Shown here one piece after another: positions 18,401 through 24,768 of a stretch of 64,000 nucleotides of DNA. The stretch lies in contig NC_066310.1 in assembly GCF_905404315.1 (NCBI RefSeq), forward strand, positions 2,852,001 to 2,916,000. The letters are read 5' to 3'. Each line of letters opens with the position of its first letter. The first letter of the stretch is position 1. The translations under genes were made by a program, and so were the position numbers. The notes under the pieces were generated by a model. That model ran no database searches, was not told where the DNA came from, and saw nothing but the letters and a program-made list of their open reading frames with translations. The DNA comes from Leptidea sinapis (taxonomy: Eukaryota > Arthropoda > Insecta > Lepidoptera > Pieridae).

Positions 18401-21208
18401 ATACGCTCTGAATATTACAATGATCGGCCGCTCAGGATTCTTGGAAACTCCAATTTTCTGAGCGGCATCGCAGTTGCGCTCATCACCATGAGAGAAGTTG
18501 TGTTATTATTAAACGCGAAGTAAACTTTTTCCAAATTTAAAACTTTTTGTCTTTATCTTATCTTTATTAATACAGAATTACACGAAAGGGAGAAGTAATT
18601 ACAACTACTACCAGTGGGAGGCTCCTTTGCACAGGATGCCAGATCATTGGTAAATAAAATAAATATTAGAGATTAGATTATGGGTACCACAATGGCGCCT
18701 ATTTCTGCCGTGAAGCAGTAATGTGTTAGCATTCATGTGTTTCGGTCTGAAGGGCGCCGTTTAGTGAAGTTACCGAGCAAATGAGACTTATTATCTTATG
18801 TTTTAGGGTGACGAGCGCAATTGTAGTGCTGCTAAGATTTTTTGTGTTTTTCAAGAATCCTGAGCGCCACTGAATTGTAATGGTCATGGCGTATTAATTA
18901 CCAAAAGCTGAACTTCCTGATCGTCTCGTCCTTTATTTTCATAAAAAATAGCTTTTAGACTTTAGCCTCCTAAGCCCAGTATTAGCTGCGGCGCTCTTCA
19001 AACACTTCTGAAGTCGCTATGGAAAGAAGCCTCTCACTGATATTTATAGGAGCTGGTAAATGTTAAAAGATATGAAACCATGTCCAAAGGGAGTAAGAAT
19101 TTTCTTTTTATTTCTGTCTGTGATTGCAAGAAAGAGCAGACGGCGATGATAATGCCAATGATTCAAGTCGTATTTGATCAAATCCTTGATCAGCATTGAC
19201 GAGCCGTACTCGTTTATGGATGTAGCTGTTACTTACTATATCTTCTTAATTCATTATAAAATAGCAAAGTACGTTAACGTCATAACGCCCCAGACTACAT
19301 ACGCACCGTCCCACTACATTTGTTGTACGAAGTGAACTAACTACATGATTCCTGGATATTTACAGCTGAGCAGAAACGGGATTAGTTGCTGGAATACTGA
19401 AAAGGCGATGACCAAAGAGAACGTACCACTTATTCTGAGCGACTGCGTGCTACTCGAGTTTCCCAACGATGTTAAGGTAAACACAGATTAGAATCTAGTT
19501 TACTGGAGAAATTTACAATCTTTCTAAAGGCTTAAATTGGAGTAGTGCCTATAGTTGGACATTATATAGGGGATATTAATAGGGGAAGGCAATGCACTTG
19601 ATAAATATACTGCAATATATACAGTCAGCGTCAAAAAGATAACGTCACCCATTGTATTTAAAAACATGGCAACACCCATCGGTACCATATACATCGATTC
19701 ACCGAAAGTGACCAAATAGATAGTCATCCAAAGTAGTCAAATATAACGGGACACCTTAACGTCATAATCAAAGCACCGAAAAATATAGATCCACCCAAAG
19801 TGTTCAAAAATATCGATACATTTGTGGAAAATGAACTTTCGTTGAAAAGTTACAGAATTCAAATTACTTTGATTGTCCACAAACTTAAGTTCATTTGACA
19901 TAATATTAACATTGACTGTAAACATGAAGACAGAACAATGTTTCAGTTATTAATATTAATTTTATATGGGTGTTGCCGTGTTTTAAAATACAATGGGTGA
20001 CAATATCTTTTTGACGTTGACTGTACGTGCGAATTAACATTCGACGAAGAAGCCAAATGATATAAAAACTCTTTCAAACTTCTTGTCCTTGGGATATTTG
20101 TTGGTCAAATATTTTTTGTTTTAAAAATGTAAAGGAACTAACTAGTCTGGCCATAAACATTGTCACAATTAAAAACTTCTAATTTTATTCTTTCTTAATA
20201 CGAATTTGGAACTGTTATCATGTTATAAACAATCATTTCCCGCCATTGACATATTTTTTTCGAGGTTAATAATAAATAAATATAATAAGAATGGGGGTTT
20301 AGAAAACAAAACCGCAGGGATTGCACTGAGTGGGTATAGAGCTGTTGGCCATTTTGAAGACAATTTAAAAGATGGGTATCAGTTGTATGTTCTTATATCG
20401 TAACTGCTATTGATAAATATACCAATCACCTCCTCTATTGAAGCCCATAAAAGATCGAGGCTACCACATGCTGTCAGAACTAAAAATGCTGTTAAATCCA
20501 GAATTCGAAGCTGAATCTTATAAGGATACAGCTCATACTAAGCTGGCTGTGTTTTATTTATTATCTATCACTTGCACTGACCTGTATAAATACCACTGGA
20601 CATGCTGTTCCATATGTTGACAGCAATTTTTTTGTGGCTATTTGAAGCGCCACTCGCGAGCGTCCAGAGAACTAATTTGGACGTATAATACAAATGGCTG
20701 CGATAGAAACGTACAATATTCGGAATTATTGTTGCATTTTGAATTAATTTCGTTCGTTTTCCGTGTTATTTATACTTCAGAAATCAACGTAATAAAGTAC
20801 ACAATTTTTTGTAAATGGTTTTCCTATTGATGTTTGTTTTGCTGAGGTTGTCATCACTAGTTTTAGTACCACAGACTCTCGCTACATGGCCAACAGCGCC
20901 AAAATGGCGAATATCAAAACGGCACAAAAGCACTTTGACAGCCGCCAGTCCAGTGGTAAATAGTAGTCACTGACCTTAGTGATCACCTGAACCAGCGAGT
21001 AATTTTCATCTAAATATTCCAGATTGATCACGAAAATAACCTATGGATACTTAGTAATAGACAATCTCGCTTCCTGTACGACACCTTAAACCACAGCGTG
21101 GTCAACTTCAGGATACTGAAGGCGCCAGCGTCGACCCTGATCAAAGGGACGCCCTGCGAGAAGATGTCGCCCATACAGAAAGCCATCAGTTTTATAAAAA
21201 ATACATAA
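223..21208 (+). CDS. Yellow/MRJP-family secreted protein, complete 8-exon gene
   Basis: Joined coding exons: 223-439, 2787-2990, 11359-11480, 13505-13728, 16570-16681, 18114-18194, 19366-19476, 21023-21208. All introns are GT-AG, phases agree at every junction, and the total is 1257 bp, or 418 residues plus TAA. Residues 1-19 form a hydrophobic signal peptide, followed by a single major-royal-jelly-protein-type (MRJP) domain with typical blocks: YIPENN, IPRW, YPSWE, DRLWVVDNG, FAYIPDM, IYFHP, LWILSNR, FRIL. Family members are secreted; in insects some act in melanin pigmentation and cuticle formation. N-glycosylation sequons occur as NGS, NST and NHS. The C-terminal blocks look closest to yellow-b/-c/-d types, but I cannot fix the orthologue from sequence alone. 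About 94% of the locus is intron, mostly transposons. The reading frame shows no break. Confidence 0.93.
440..1428. other. Yellow intron 1, first part: no recognised feature
   Basis: About 1 kb of AT-rich intron. No coding frame, RNA gene or repeat shared with the rest of the window was recognised. The phrase TTCGTTAATTAAGTTC at 1370-1385 also occurs at 18-33 in the gene's 5' flank, possibly by chance. Confidence 0.5.
1429..1830. repeat. GC-rich segment followed by TG/TGTA simple repeat
   Basis: A compositional island inside intron 1. 1450-1600 is CpG-rich, containing the small inverted motif GTGTCCGCGTAAGCGGACAC. About 1695-1785 is an imperfect TGTA/TG microsatellite. The look is that of a LINE untranslated end or another old element, but no coding frame supports a family. 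Confidence 0.45.
1831..2786. other. Yellow intron 1, last part: nothing recognised
   Basis: AT-rich intron ending with acceptor TTTTTTAG|GA at 2786. No ORF, RNA or repeat shared with other parts of the window was identified. Confidence 0.5.
2787..2990 (+). CDS. Yellow-family exon 2
   Basis: Encodes residues 73 (split) to 141 (split). Recognisable blocks are GIPSSLNYI, YPSWE and DRLWVVDNG, standard for the first half of the MRJP domain. It carries the NGS and NST glycosylation sequons. Acceptor TTTTTTAG and donor TTAA|GTAAGA are both good matches. Phase 1 at each end. Confidence 0.92.
3165..3535 (+). repeat. ~370-bp interspersed element, inverted copy of 49645-50018
   Basis: Nearly the whole segment reappears in reverse complement at 49645-50018. 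The inner borders carry a short inverted repeat (GAAGTGAAAC / GTTTCACTTC), and homology continues past the right border through GTACACACGC. No coding capacity. A MITE-like non-autonomous element is the likeliest reading. Confidence 0.7.
3915..4203 (-). mobile_element. MITE family M1, copy 1 (internally deleted)
   Basis: Shares its two ends and much of its interior with 20578-20983 and 36695-37095, in opposite orientation and lacking roughly 100 internal bases. Ends carry the inverted motif around TACCACT near the CACTGACC borders. Non-coding; lies in yellow intron 2. Confidence 0.7.
4210..4833 (-). mobile_element. LINE-A 3' part (left half of an interrupted element)
   Basis: The minus-strand frame 4829-4374 encodes the end of a Jockey/CR1-like ORF2 (LLWGNAAHIN, YNKIPENVQ, LNDFLNDT), followed by a 3' UTR ending in a TTTGAA-type tail at about 4210. 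Its upstream part lies at 9389-9905. The two halves were split by the Jockey insertion at 4834-9388 and rejoin in frame across the duplicated target. Related copies lie at 25131, 43105, 55962 and 57575. Confidence 0.85.
5045..5064 (+). repeat. 20-bp G homopolymer
   Basis: An uninterrupted G20 run, with a second G-rich stretch at about 5233-5257. Both lie in the 3' UTR of the Jockey element, so they are C-runs in its transcript. Confidence 0.95.
5466..6788 (-). pseudogene. Jockey ORF2, reverse transcriptase part
   Basis: About 440 open codons of RT. Visible blocks: NYKPISLLCTQSKILE, EEQFGFRRSHATTHQL, LDLEKAFDTVWH, GVPQGSIISP, the catalytic ALYADDTAY, and a C-terminal LINE tail with YASPVW and RSLKTIYRTH. 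The catalytic motif is intact. The upstream end is abnormal: the frame starts near ILLKHLPSKAID without the usual N-terminal RT block containing the KxxGxDxI motif. An internal deletion with a frame change therefore separates it from the endonuclease part. Confidence 0.85.
6875..7870 (-). pseudogene. Jockey ORF2, endonuclease part (frameshifted)
   Basis: Encodes an endonuclease/exonuclease/phosphatase domain. Blocks: ASLNINGI, LIQETHL, RGGVAIFVK, SGDFNARH, SDHCPIIFE. The ATG at 7870 overlaps the ORF1 stop by 8 bp (7863-7870), the usual ORF1-ORF2 arrangement. The frame is lost near 6960-7000: the continuing protein (LHTRRFNTIINSLQNQ) is in another frame. Further down it meets the deletion at about 6775-6790. 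This enzyme would nick target DNA for target-primed reverse transcription. Confidence 0.87.
7863..9221 (-). CDS. Jockey ORF1, Gag-like protein with three zinc knuckles
   Basis: An open frame of 452 residues from the ATG at 9221 (MKRGCPSAGE). A basic, Pro/Ala-rich N-terminus is followed by the conserved middle domain of Jockey-clade ORF1 and three CCHC-type knuckles. Cys/His at residues 245-258, 264-276 and 286-300 bind zinc in this family and pack element RNA. The frame has no stop and is GC-richer than the surrounding intron, suggesting a fairly recent insertion. An upstream in-frame TTG at 9245 is less likely as start. Confidence 0.88.
   Translation of the reverse strand: MKRGCPSAGEQPAAKVIAEMDMDSPASPPERESGQRLHGARPDWIAVRRRRAAKPRPDNGRPKPLATANVFKPLPVQETPGAKVTAKPSQARPTPIIISKENFDFERCRAALLAAGIKNFNFNIQPHMAQLSCKTKADKESALAALKGVERLQFHTYTDKDDRAHISVVQGLYYSSAEELGSALLELGFKPTKVVAFKGDALVPRYQVTLPKCTDIGAFRKIKYICHQSVRIYKYKSNNKYGTMCSRCQTFGHAEWNCNRAARCVKCTGAHLTAECDRKEEAPVRCCNCGGEHAASYRQCPQRRIYLAAVKERQERFQTRQSAPPQPRLFKSNMANGRGWNSVMTGNAPSPSGLQPPTTRSTVGPPPLTGTQSGRQIFPGLRPTGPLPGGFKRVETDSAPFKTTEEPDSEEMSTHEIIKLIKIAGQLKPLLRRSMSYEEQIITVFEFLSIHG
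9389..9905 (-). mobile_element. LINE-A 5' part (right half of the interrupted element)
   Basis: Minus-strand RT fragment with SMGVPQGSILGPFFFLIYI, then FADDTSLIF, then FLGITQDYKLQY. It runs up to YGILLWG, which continues at 4833. The 5' end is truncated at about 9905. There is a frameshift between GVPQGS and FADD. The first 14 bases repeat the target duplication. Confidence 0.82.
10010..10500 (+). pseudogene. pogo/psq-type transposase relic, DDE core deleted
   Basis: 10045-10140 reads as a psq-like helix-turn-helix (LKNAFEAVKSPNNG, then KTAQICSIS in a shifted frame with stops). 10218-10500 reads as the C-terminal PHD-like zinc finger common in pogo-type transposases: ECMYCSGF, then after one frame change DWIQCIACG, CH and FICDFCLQG. 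The DDE catalytic domain between them is absent, so this is an internally deleted, dead copy. Confidence 0.62.
10516..10556. repeat. Perfect 16-bp inverted repeat
   Basis: GACCCTATTATGGAAT at 10516-10531 is exactly inverted at 10541-10556 around a 9-bp loop. It starts 16 bp after the end of the transposase relic, so it may include a terminal inverted repeat of that element. Confidence 0.9.
10645..10765 (+). repeat. Partial copy of foldback element 56755-56977
   Basis: Shares a long stretch with 56765-56881, including AATTCCGCCAATATTT and CACGTGTTTCGCCTCTACAC. The copy stops before the element's right inverted arm. Confidence 0.8.
11081..11314. mobile_element. Long-TIR MITE (about 84-bp arms)
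   Basis: Left arm 11081-11165 and right arm 11231-11314 are inverted repeats with few mismatches, separated by about 65 bp. No coding capacity. The arms could pair over their whole length. The element ends 44 bp before yellow exon 3. Confidence 0.88.
11359..11480 (+). CDS. Yellow-family exon 3
   Basis: Encodes residues 141 (split) to 181. The block VGAPAILVFDLHENKLL is a standard MRJP-domain strand region. Acceptor TTTTTTAG|CC, donor ATT|GTGAGT, ending in phase 0. Confidence 0.9.
11747..11850 (-). mobile_element. LINE-D 3'-end fragment
   Basis: A T-run followed by GGAGGACAAACGAGCGTACG, matching the 3' end of the longer LINE-D copy at 37702-38970. 5'-truncated. Confidence 0.65.
12225..12425 (-). 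mobile_element. LINE-D 3'-end fragment
   Basis: Matches LINE-D from the end of its RT ORF into the 3' UTR (CAACACCAGAGGAATCACAG and the TTTGTAGTACGTGG block). 5'-truncated. Confidence 0.7.
12760..12906 (+). mobile_element. LINE-B 3' UTR fragment
   Basis: Carries the LINE-B 3' block: GAGCGCAAAAAA, the TTCTTCTCTC tract, GCGCCATTTGTTTC and the A-rich end, as seen complete at 16030-16215. Confidence 0.7.
12907..13222 (-). repeat. Repeat G copy 1
   Basis: About 310-bp interspersed repeat present in many copies here. Read on the minus strand it begins GAGGCTCCTTTGCACAGGAT-like, passes GGTACCACAA, and ends at CTCGTCCCTTATTTTCAT plus an A-run. No ORF, no recognisable A/B-box promoter. Likely a SINE or a LINE 3' end. 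Confidence 0.75.
13505..13728 (+). CDS. Yellow-family exon 4
   Basis: Encodes residues 182-255 plus a split Gly. Blocks CPCDSFAYIPDM and FHFDPHSSVYNVGGVEF are characteristic of the MRJP domain. Donor AAAAGG|GTACGT. The longest internal exon of the gene. Confidence 0.93.
13874..14240. mobile_element. hAT-type non-autonomous element with 8-bp target duplication
   Basis: CATGATTG at 13866-13873 is repeated exactly at 14241-14248. The ends are CAGCGGTGGATTTA and, inverted, CAGGGCCGGATTTA, the latter like hAT terminal repeats. 367 bp, AT-rich, no transposase. In yellow intron 4. Confidence 0.85.
14380..14789 (+). repeat. Repeat family R1 (TTCCGT/CGGACGGACAG type)
   Basis: Shares ATCTCGTTCAAACCAATTTT and neighbouring blocks with 38930-39190 in inverted orientation. 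The segment ends with GTGACATACGGACGGACAG just before LINE-B starts. Non-coding. Confidence 0.6.
14790..16215 (+). mobile_element. LINE-B, longest copy (5'-truncated Jockey/CR1-like)
   Basis: Begins inside the RT domain with NQFGFTRGLSTINAGTRLI, then FCDLSKAFDCVHHE, GVPQDSILGP (the usual GVPQGS with Gly to Asp), FADDTSLIF, a stop near 15303, YGILLWGHAADID, a stop at about 15676, then the C-terminal YNKVPATVQ/AEYLNDRTAWD block. 3' UTR to about 16215. It lies in yellow intron 4. Multiple lesions make it inactive. Confidence 0.85.
16570..16681 (+). CDS. Yellow-family exon 5
   Basis: Encodes residues 256 (split) to 293. Starts HRDIYFHPTSS, the conserved FHP block. Acceptor TTTCTAG|A fits the GG overhang of exon 4; donor GAG|GTAAGT in phase 0. 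Confidence 0.92.
16803..16980 (+). mobile_element. LINE-B 3' UTR fragment
   Basis: 3' UTR only: the ATTGTGTATTTGATTAAAAA block through GAGAAAATAAATGCC. Starts about 120 bp after exon 5. Confidence 0.75.
16981..17600. other. Yellow intron 5, unassigned part
   Basis: Contains a 12-bp hairpin (AAAACTCTGCCT at 17131-17142, inverted at 17154-17165) and otherwise no recognised element. An ATG followed soon by a good donor at about 17285 was considered as an alternative exon, but its phase does not fit exon 6. Confidence 0.5.
17620..18045 (+). repeat. tRNA-derived SINE copy with adjoining inverted repeat
   Basis: 17620-17785 has inverted ends (AACAATTTGTTATGTTTTAA and its complement). 17785-18045 matches 31375-31650 and contains a 72-nt tRNA-like region, 17933-18004: 7-bp acceptor stem GAACGGT/ATCGTTC and a B-box-like GGATTTGAGT. 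It reads as a tRNA-headed SINE, not a working tRNA. Confidence 0.7.
18114..18194 (+). CDS. Yellow-family exon 6
   Basis: Encodes residues 294-320, starting VIGDRGPLSQ and ending NVMFYSQ. Phase 0 at both ends, acceptor TTTTCGTAG, donor CAG|GTGAGT. The GxRGP-SQ block is typical of the family. Confidence 0.9.
18285..18500 (+). repeat. Short repeat fragments (GTGCACTGCTGGACAAAGGC type and repeat G piece)
   Basis: 18290-18372 contains the phrase CACTGCTGGACAAAGGCCTC, widespread in lepidopteran repeats. 18400-18500 is a degraded piece of repeat G. Confidence 0.5.
18614..18955 (+). repeat. Repeat G copy
   Basis: Plus orientation: GTGGGAGGCTCCTTTGCACA to TTTATTTTCATAAAAAATA. Interrupted near 18645-18675 by an AT-rich stretch. 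In yellow intron 6. Confidence 0.78.
19366..19476 (+). CDS. Yellow-family exon 7
   Basis: Encodes residues 321-357 (LSRNGISCWNTEK to EFPNDVK). Acceptor TTTACAG, donor AAG|GTAAAC, phase 0 both sides. Confidence 0.91.
19622..20023. mobile_element. Tc1/mariner-type MITE, ~57-bp TIRs, TA target
   Basis: 402-bp element bounded by TA at 19620-19621 and 20024-20025. TIRs begin CAGTCAGCGTCAAAAAGATA and CAGTCAACGTCAAAAAGATA and extend to the GGCAACACCCAT block. No transposase. In yellow intron 7. Confidence 0.85.
20578..20983 (+). mobile_element. MITE family M1, copy 2
   Basis: Matches 36695-37095 over its whole length and 3915-4203 in reverse. Ends ATAAATACCACTGGAC and GTCCAGTGGTAAATAG are inverted. 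It ends about 40 bp before the acceptor of yellow exon 8. Confidence 0.78.
21023..21208 (+). CDS. Yellow-family exon 8 (terminal)
   Basis: Encodes residues 358-418, IDHENNLWILSNRQSRFLYD through FRIL and CEKMSPIQKAI to TAA at 21206-21208. The LWILSN/FRIL pair marks the C-terminal end of the MRJP domain, and the length fits a normal family C-terminus. Confidence 0.93.
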   Translation: MDHENNLWILSNRQSRFLYDTLNHSVVNFRILKAPASTLIKGTPCEKMSPIQKAISFIKNT

Positions 21209-21263
21209 CCCACATTTTTCTGGCACATAAAGGCGACTAAAAATTACCACTTCTACAAGGTAA

Positions 21264-21269
21264 AATAAA
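21264..21269 (+). terminator. Poly(A) signal of the yellow-family gene
   Basis: AATAAA 56 bp after the stop codon, in AT-rich sequence. Confidence 0.6.
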
Positions 21270-21789
21270 AATCAAGTAAAATAATTTAGATTTTTATTTA
21301 AATATTCAACGTAATGTAACATGGAAATTGATTGTGTCTTCGTATAACGTTGCGGTGTTGGTGTACAGTCAAACTATCGTGTTGCGTCAGTCTTTTTACG
21401 AAACGTGTCTTGCAAATTGGACTGCGTGCGTCTAGTTATAGAATACACTTTTGTTTGAATCATAGAAGTTTTTATTATTTAGTAAAAAACAAACAGAAAA
21501 CGAAACGGGTCATTGACCGCAAATTTATGTGCTTCGCTTTTATAGTCGCCTAACAATAATACGACTATTAGCTTTCAATGTTCGTGAATATAAAAATGCA
21601 TAATGTGACATGAAGTCTGAAGAGTTGTAAATAAGTATATTGTATCATGTACACTGTCTGGTTAGCAATACCACCATAGAGTAAATAAAGAAAAAAAAAA
21701 CGGAACGTGGAAATAATTTACTTTTATTGTTCACGGCCCGTTTGAGAACTCTTACGCGTGGTATGTATACTTTTCAGAAAATATACTGA

Positions 21790-21929
21790 CATTTTTTACC
21801 TATTCGAAGGCGTAAAAGAAAACTACGCGCGAAAGAGCGATATGATTATATCCTCAGTCACTAGATGGCGCTCTTTTGATGCCATACAAATCGTAGTTAA
21901 CTTTTGCGCGATCGAATAGGTAAAAAATC
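21790..21929. mobile_element. Small MITE, 17-bp TIRs
   Basis: ATTTTTTACCTATTCGA at the left is inverted exactly at the right end (TCGAATAGGTAAAAAAT). About 140 bp, non-coding. Confidence 0.75.
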
Positions 21930-22010
21930 TCACACTGTACAATACTTGTGACATGAATGCTTTATAACATACAAGCCGTAACATGATTGAACTGAAATAA
22001 ACTTATACAA

Positions 22011-22222
22011 TTTATACATCTAGATAGAGATCTCTTGCTGTAATACAACCGATAAAAACAGGCCAAAAATATTAGTTTAGTGTGCGTGACAAGCTACGTC
22101 TTACACTCGCGATTTGTATGACACTGTGTTAGTGTGCGTGAATTGTTCTAAATAAAGGTTAGTTCTAAAGTCAATTTTTTTCGACGTTTTCACAGCTGTC
22201 ATTGTCTATCTAGATGTATAAA
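22011..22222. mobile_element. MITE with TATACATCTAGATAG termini
   Basis: TTTATACATCTAGATAGA at 22011 and its inverse at 22205-22222. Interior contains GTGCGTGA direct repeats. Probably Tc1/mariner-related given the TA borders. Confidence 0.75.
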
Positions 22223-22705
22223 TGATCAAAGAAAATAAGCTTTTCAAGGAGGACGTTTATCCAAAAAACGGCGTGCATAACTTTAAAACTTCTATGATTC
22301 AGCATAATTCACAATAATTAAAACATACATTATAATAATTGTTCAAATATAAAACCAAGATAAATAATACTTAAAAGTATTTTTACAAATTTAAAATCTG
22401 CTATTAGCTTATAATTTATAACAAATATATTATATCGACAGCGCTGGTAAAGAATACAACCATAAATGAAACACGACTAATCCGCCATTTTGTTTTTGAT
22501 TCTCTAACAGCGCATTCTATAAACACAGCCACAATTATGATTGAGAGTGTCTGTTAACTACCAAATACCCAAGCTGATAATAAATTGATGATTTCATTTG
22601 GGCTATGGCACAGTATATATATAATATTATACGCTAAAGCAGTAAAGAAACGAAGCACAAACGTTCGAACCGACGCACGCATACAGACGCAGGTCTAAAC
22701 AAGGC
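22223..22705. other. Intergenic, nothing recognised
   Basis: AT-rich sequence between two MITEs; no ORF or repeat recognised. Confidence 0.5.
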
Positions 22706-22713
22706 CAATAAGC

Positions 22714-23087
22714 CATAGACCAAGTATAGTAACTAGATATCGGTTTGACGTGGCCAACATGAGACAGATAATATCATATATAGGTACATAATATAACACA
22801 AACAAACACAACATCGCACCATATTTCCTTCGATTCTACTTAAAATTGTCATTGAAGTTGAATAAATAGTTGATATTTCACACGTTTCACAAGTTTTCTG
22901 TGCAGCGCTGTCAAGTTTGTTTAGCACACCGGGTGTGCTGACCTTAAAAAAACCGGCACGCATGGCGAAACAAAAAATCTAATCACTCTATCTCATTTCT
23001 TTACATAAGACTCGCATAAGTTTTTCTTTTTCTCGTGTGAGTGAGACGGAAGCTATCAATTAGTCTAGTTACTATACTTGGTCTATG
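22714..23087. mobile_element. hAT-type MITE with 8-bp target duplication
   Basis: Perfect 24-bp TIR starting CATAGACCAAGTATAG at 22714-22737 and inverted at 23064-23087. CAATAAGC is duplicated at 22706-22713 and 23088-23095. 374 bp, no transposase. Confidence 0.88.
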
Positions 23088-23182
23088 CAATAAGCGGACA
23101 TCACAGTGTTTTTACTCGCGGGAGCCCTGCGCGTGCCGCGTTGAGTCATGCATGACACCTGCTTATGTGTGCGTGCGTTATA

Positions 23183-23693
23183 CATGGGGCACACTAAAAG
23201 TTTTGCACTTCTAGCAAATCGGAACTATTTGAATTTCTAATGTCATATTTTTTGAAACGTCGCAACCTTCTTAGTAATAAAAGAACATATGGCGGGAAAT
23301 CATTTGTCAGTTGTTTTTTATCACACATAAAAGTTTTACGTACCCAACGAAAATGGAATTAAGTAGAAGAGATTTTAGAGCGATGATTTTTTATGATTTT
23401 AAAAGTTCTCTCTCTCCGCAAGACTGTGCCGCTCGTCTTCGAAATGCTTTTGGGAGAGAAGCGCCTCGCTTGTGGACCGTGAGGCGATGATTTGCAGAAT
23501 TTGAGAGAGGTCGGGTTTCTTTACATGACGAATTTCGTGAAGGGCTGTGGTCCTCCTGTTTTAAGAAATGGTCCGATCGCATGAATAAATGTTTAAAATG
23601 TAAAGGAGAGTATTTTGAAAACCAATAAACATAATATTTTGGTTATAACATGTTGTTTTTTTAAGTTACGCAAATCTTTTAGTGTGACCTACG
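23183..23693 (+). mobile_element. Internally deleted mariner element
   Basis: 511 bp bounded by TA. TIRs share CACACTAAAAG and TTTGC near both ends. It carries a shortened transposase frame (next feature). The catalytic domain is gone, so it could only move in trans. Confidence 0.82.
23353..23628 (+). pseudogene. mariner transposase remnant, N-terminal HTH fused to C-terminal tail
   Basis: One frame of 91 codons from ATG 23353 to TAA 23626. RRDFRAMIFYDFKSSLSPQD and AEFERGRVSLHDEFREG are the mariner DNA-binding HTH region. Then the whole DDD catalytic core is missing and the tail FKKWSDRMNKC follows directly. One in-frame TGA at 23488-23490 replaces the conserved Trp before FAEF. Confidence 0.82.
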
Positions 23694-24244
23694 TATCTCA
23701 CATTTGTACGTAGTTTCCATACTGCTTAAGCTGATATATATATACTGTGACTATGGTGTCGTTATTTTCACTATTGAATTCATTTTAAACTTCGAACTCT
23801 AATACCCGGCGATACAAAAACTACAACTTGTCACCTTTTATTAAAAACTTTACGATATTCTTAATTCAGTTTTCCTTTTTAGTTAGGTATTGGTTGTTGC
23901 GCACTTTTAATATTAAATGATTCTGCCGTCAGGCTATTCTATATTAATCAGTTATTAACTAACTAACAAAATAACAGTCGACGTGCATGAGTGCGTCTCG
24001 TTCACACAATCACAAATTCTCTCATAGTGTGTATTTGACCTTTAATATTATTAGGTGGCTATGTCGACTTAAAACACATACAGATGACGACAATTTTATC
24101 TTAAAAGAAATAAACTGCCGGACAACCCGATGTTGCGTGACAAATTTGAGTTAAATATTTAAGAAGGTAATGCCAAGCGTGGCTGACTGATTATGGTTTC
24201 TTTAATGATAGATAGAGTGATGTAAGCTTTAATATCTTCAATAC

Positions 24245-24250
24245 TTTATT
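24245..24250 (-). terminator. Poly(A) signal downstream of the 24329-24768 frame
   Basis: TTTATT on +, AATAAA on the minus strand, about 80 bp after the stop codon. Confidence 0.4.
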
Positions 24251-24328
24251 TACTCTCTCCTCCATTTAAATTATTTTACTTATTTTTTTTAGGAATACTT
24301 TACTACTGCGATTATTTTCTGTGTCTTG

Positions 24329-24768
24329 TTAATCAGATACTATATTGTGTAATTCAAACGAATTAATACTTGATTTTCTTTCGTTTATTAGTTTCTTCAA
24401 TTCATCGACTATCTCCCTTACGAGATTTTCATCTTCACAATTTTCATATTGTATTAAATCACTGTTATCATCAAAATAAAGTTCTATATTGGAGTTGTTA
24501 TTGTTATGTTGCCAATAAGTAGACTGATTTGTTTTATACTGGTCATCAGCTTCTATCAGTGTATTGTTTCGTCTAACGGTTCCGATGGTTGGAACTTTTG
24601 CACCATCGTGTTCAGCATTAAAATAAGACAAAAAATCACTAAAATAATTAGTGTTGTTCAGTAGAATAATTATAAAAAGTGCTCCCATTAAGGAAATAAG
24701 TGCAATAACAATATGATCCCATACTGGGTCGACATCCACTGGAACATATTGAAGCTGAACAGCAATTC
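24329..24768 (-). CDS. Unidentified single-pass membrane protein, putative terminal exon
   Basis: Not recognised. The minus-strand frame is open for 145 codons after a good acceptor (TTGTTTTAG|GA, phase 1). An in-frame TAA lies just beyond the acceptor, so either a spliced exon precedes it or translation starts at the internal ATG 24688. Features: a VPVDVDPVWDH stretch, one membrane helix (about residues 19-36 of the exon, HIVIALISLMGALFIIILL), then a hydrophilic Asn-rich region (QHNNNNSN) and an acidic, probably helical tail (ENLVREIVDELKKLI). AATAAA on the minus strand follows the stop by about 80 bp. It is flanked by both halves of a repeat, so it may belong to a mobile element instead of a host gene. 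Confidence 0.4.

Noticed and set aside
24329..24768. Missing last exon of ORP9
   Set aside because: The acceptor phase is wrong (needs phase 0 after exon 8), and in phase 0 the frame stops without the expected C-terminal tail.
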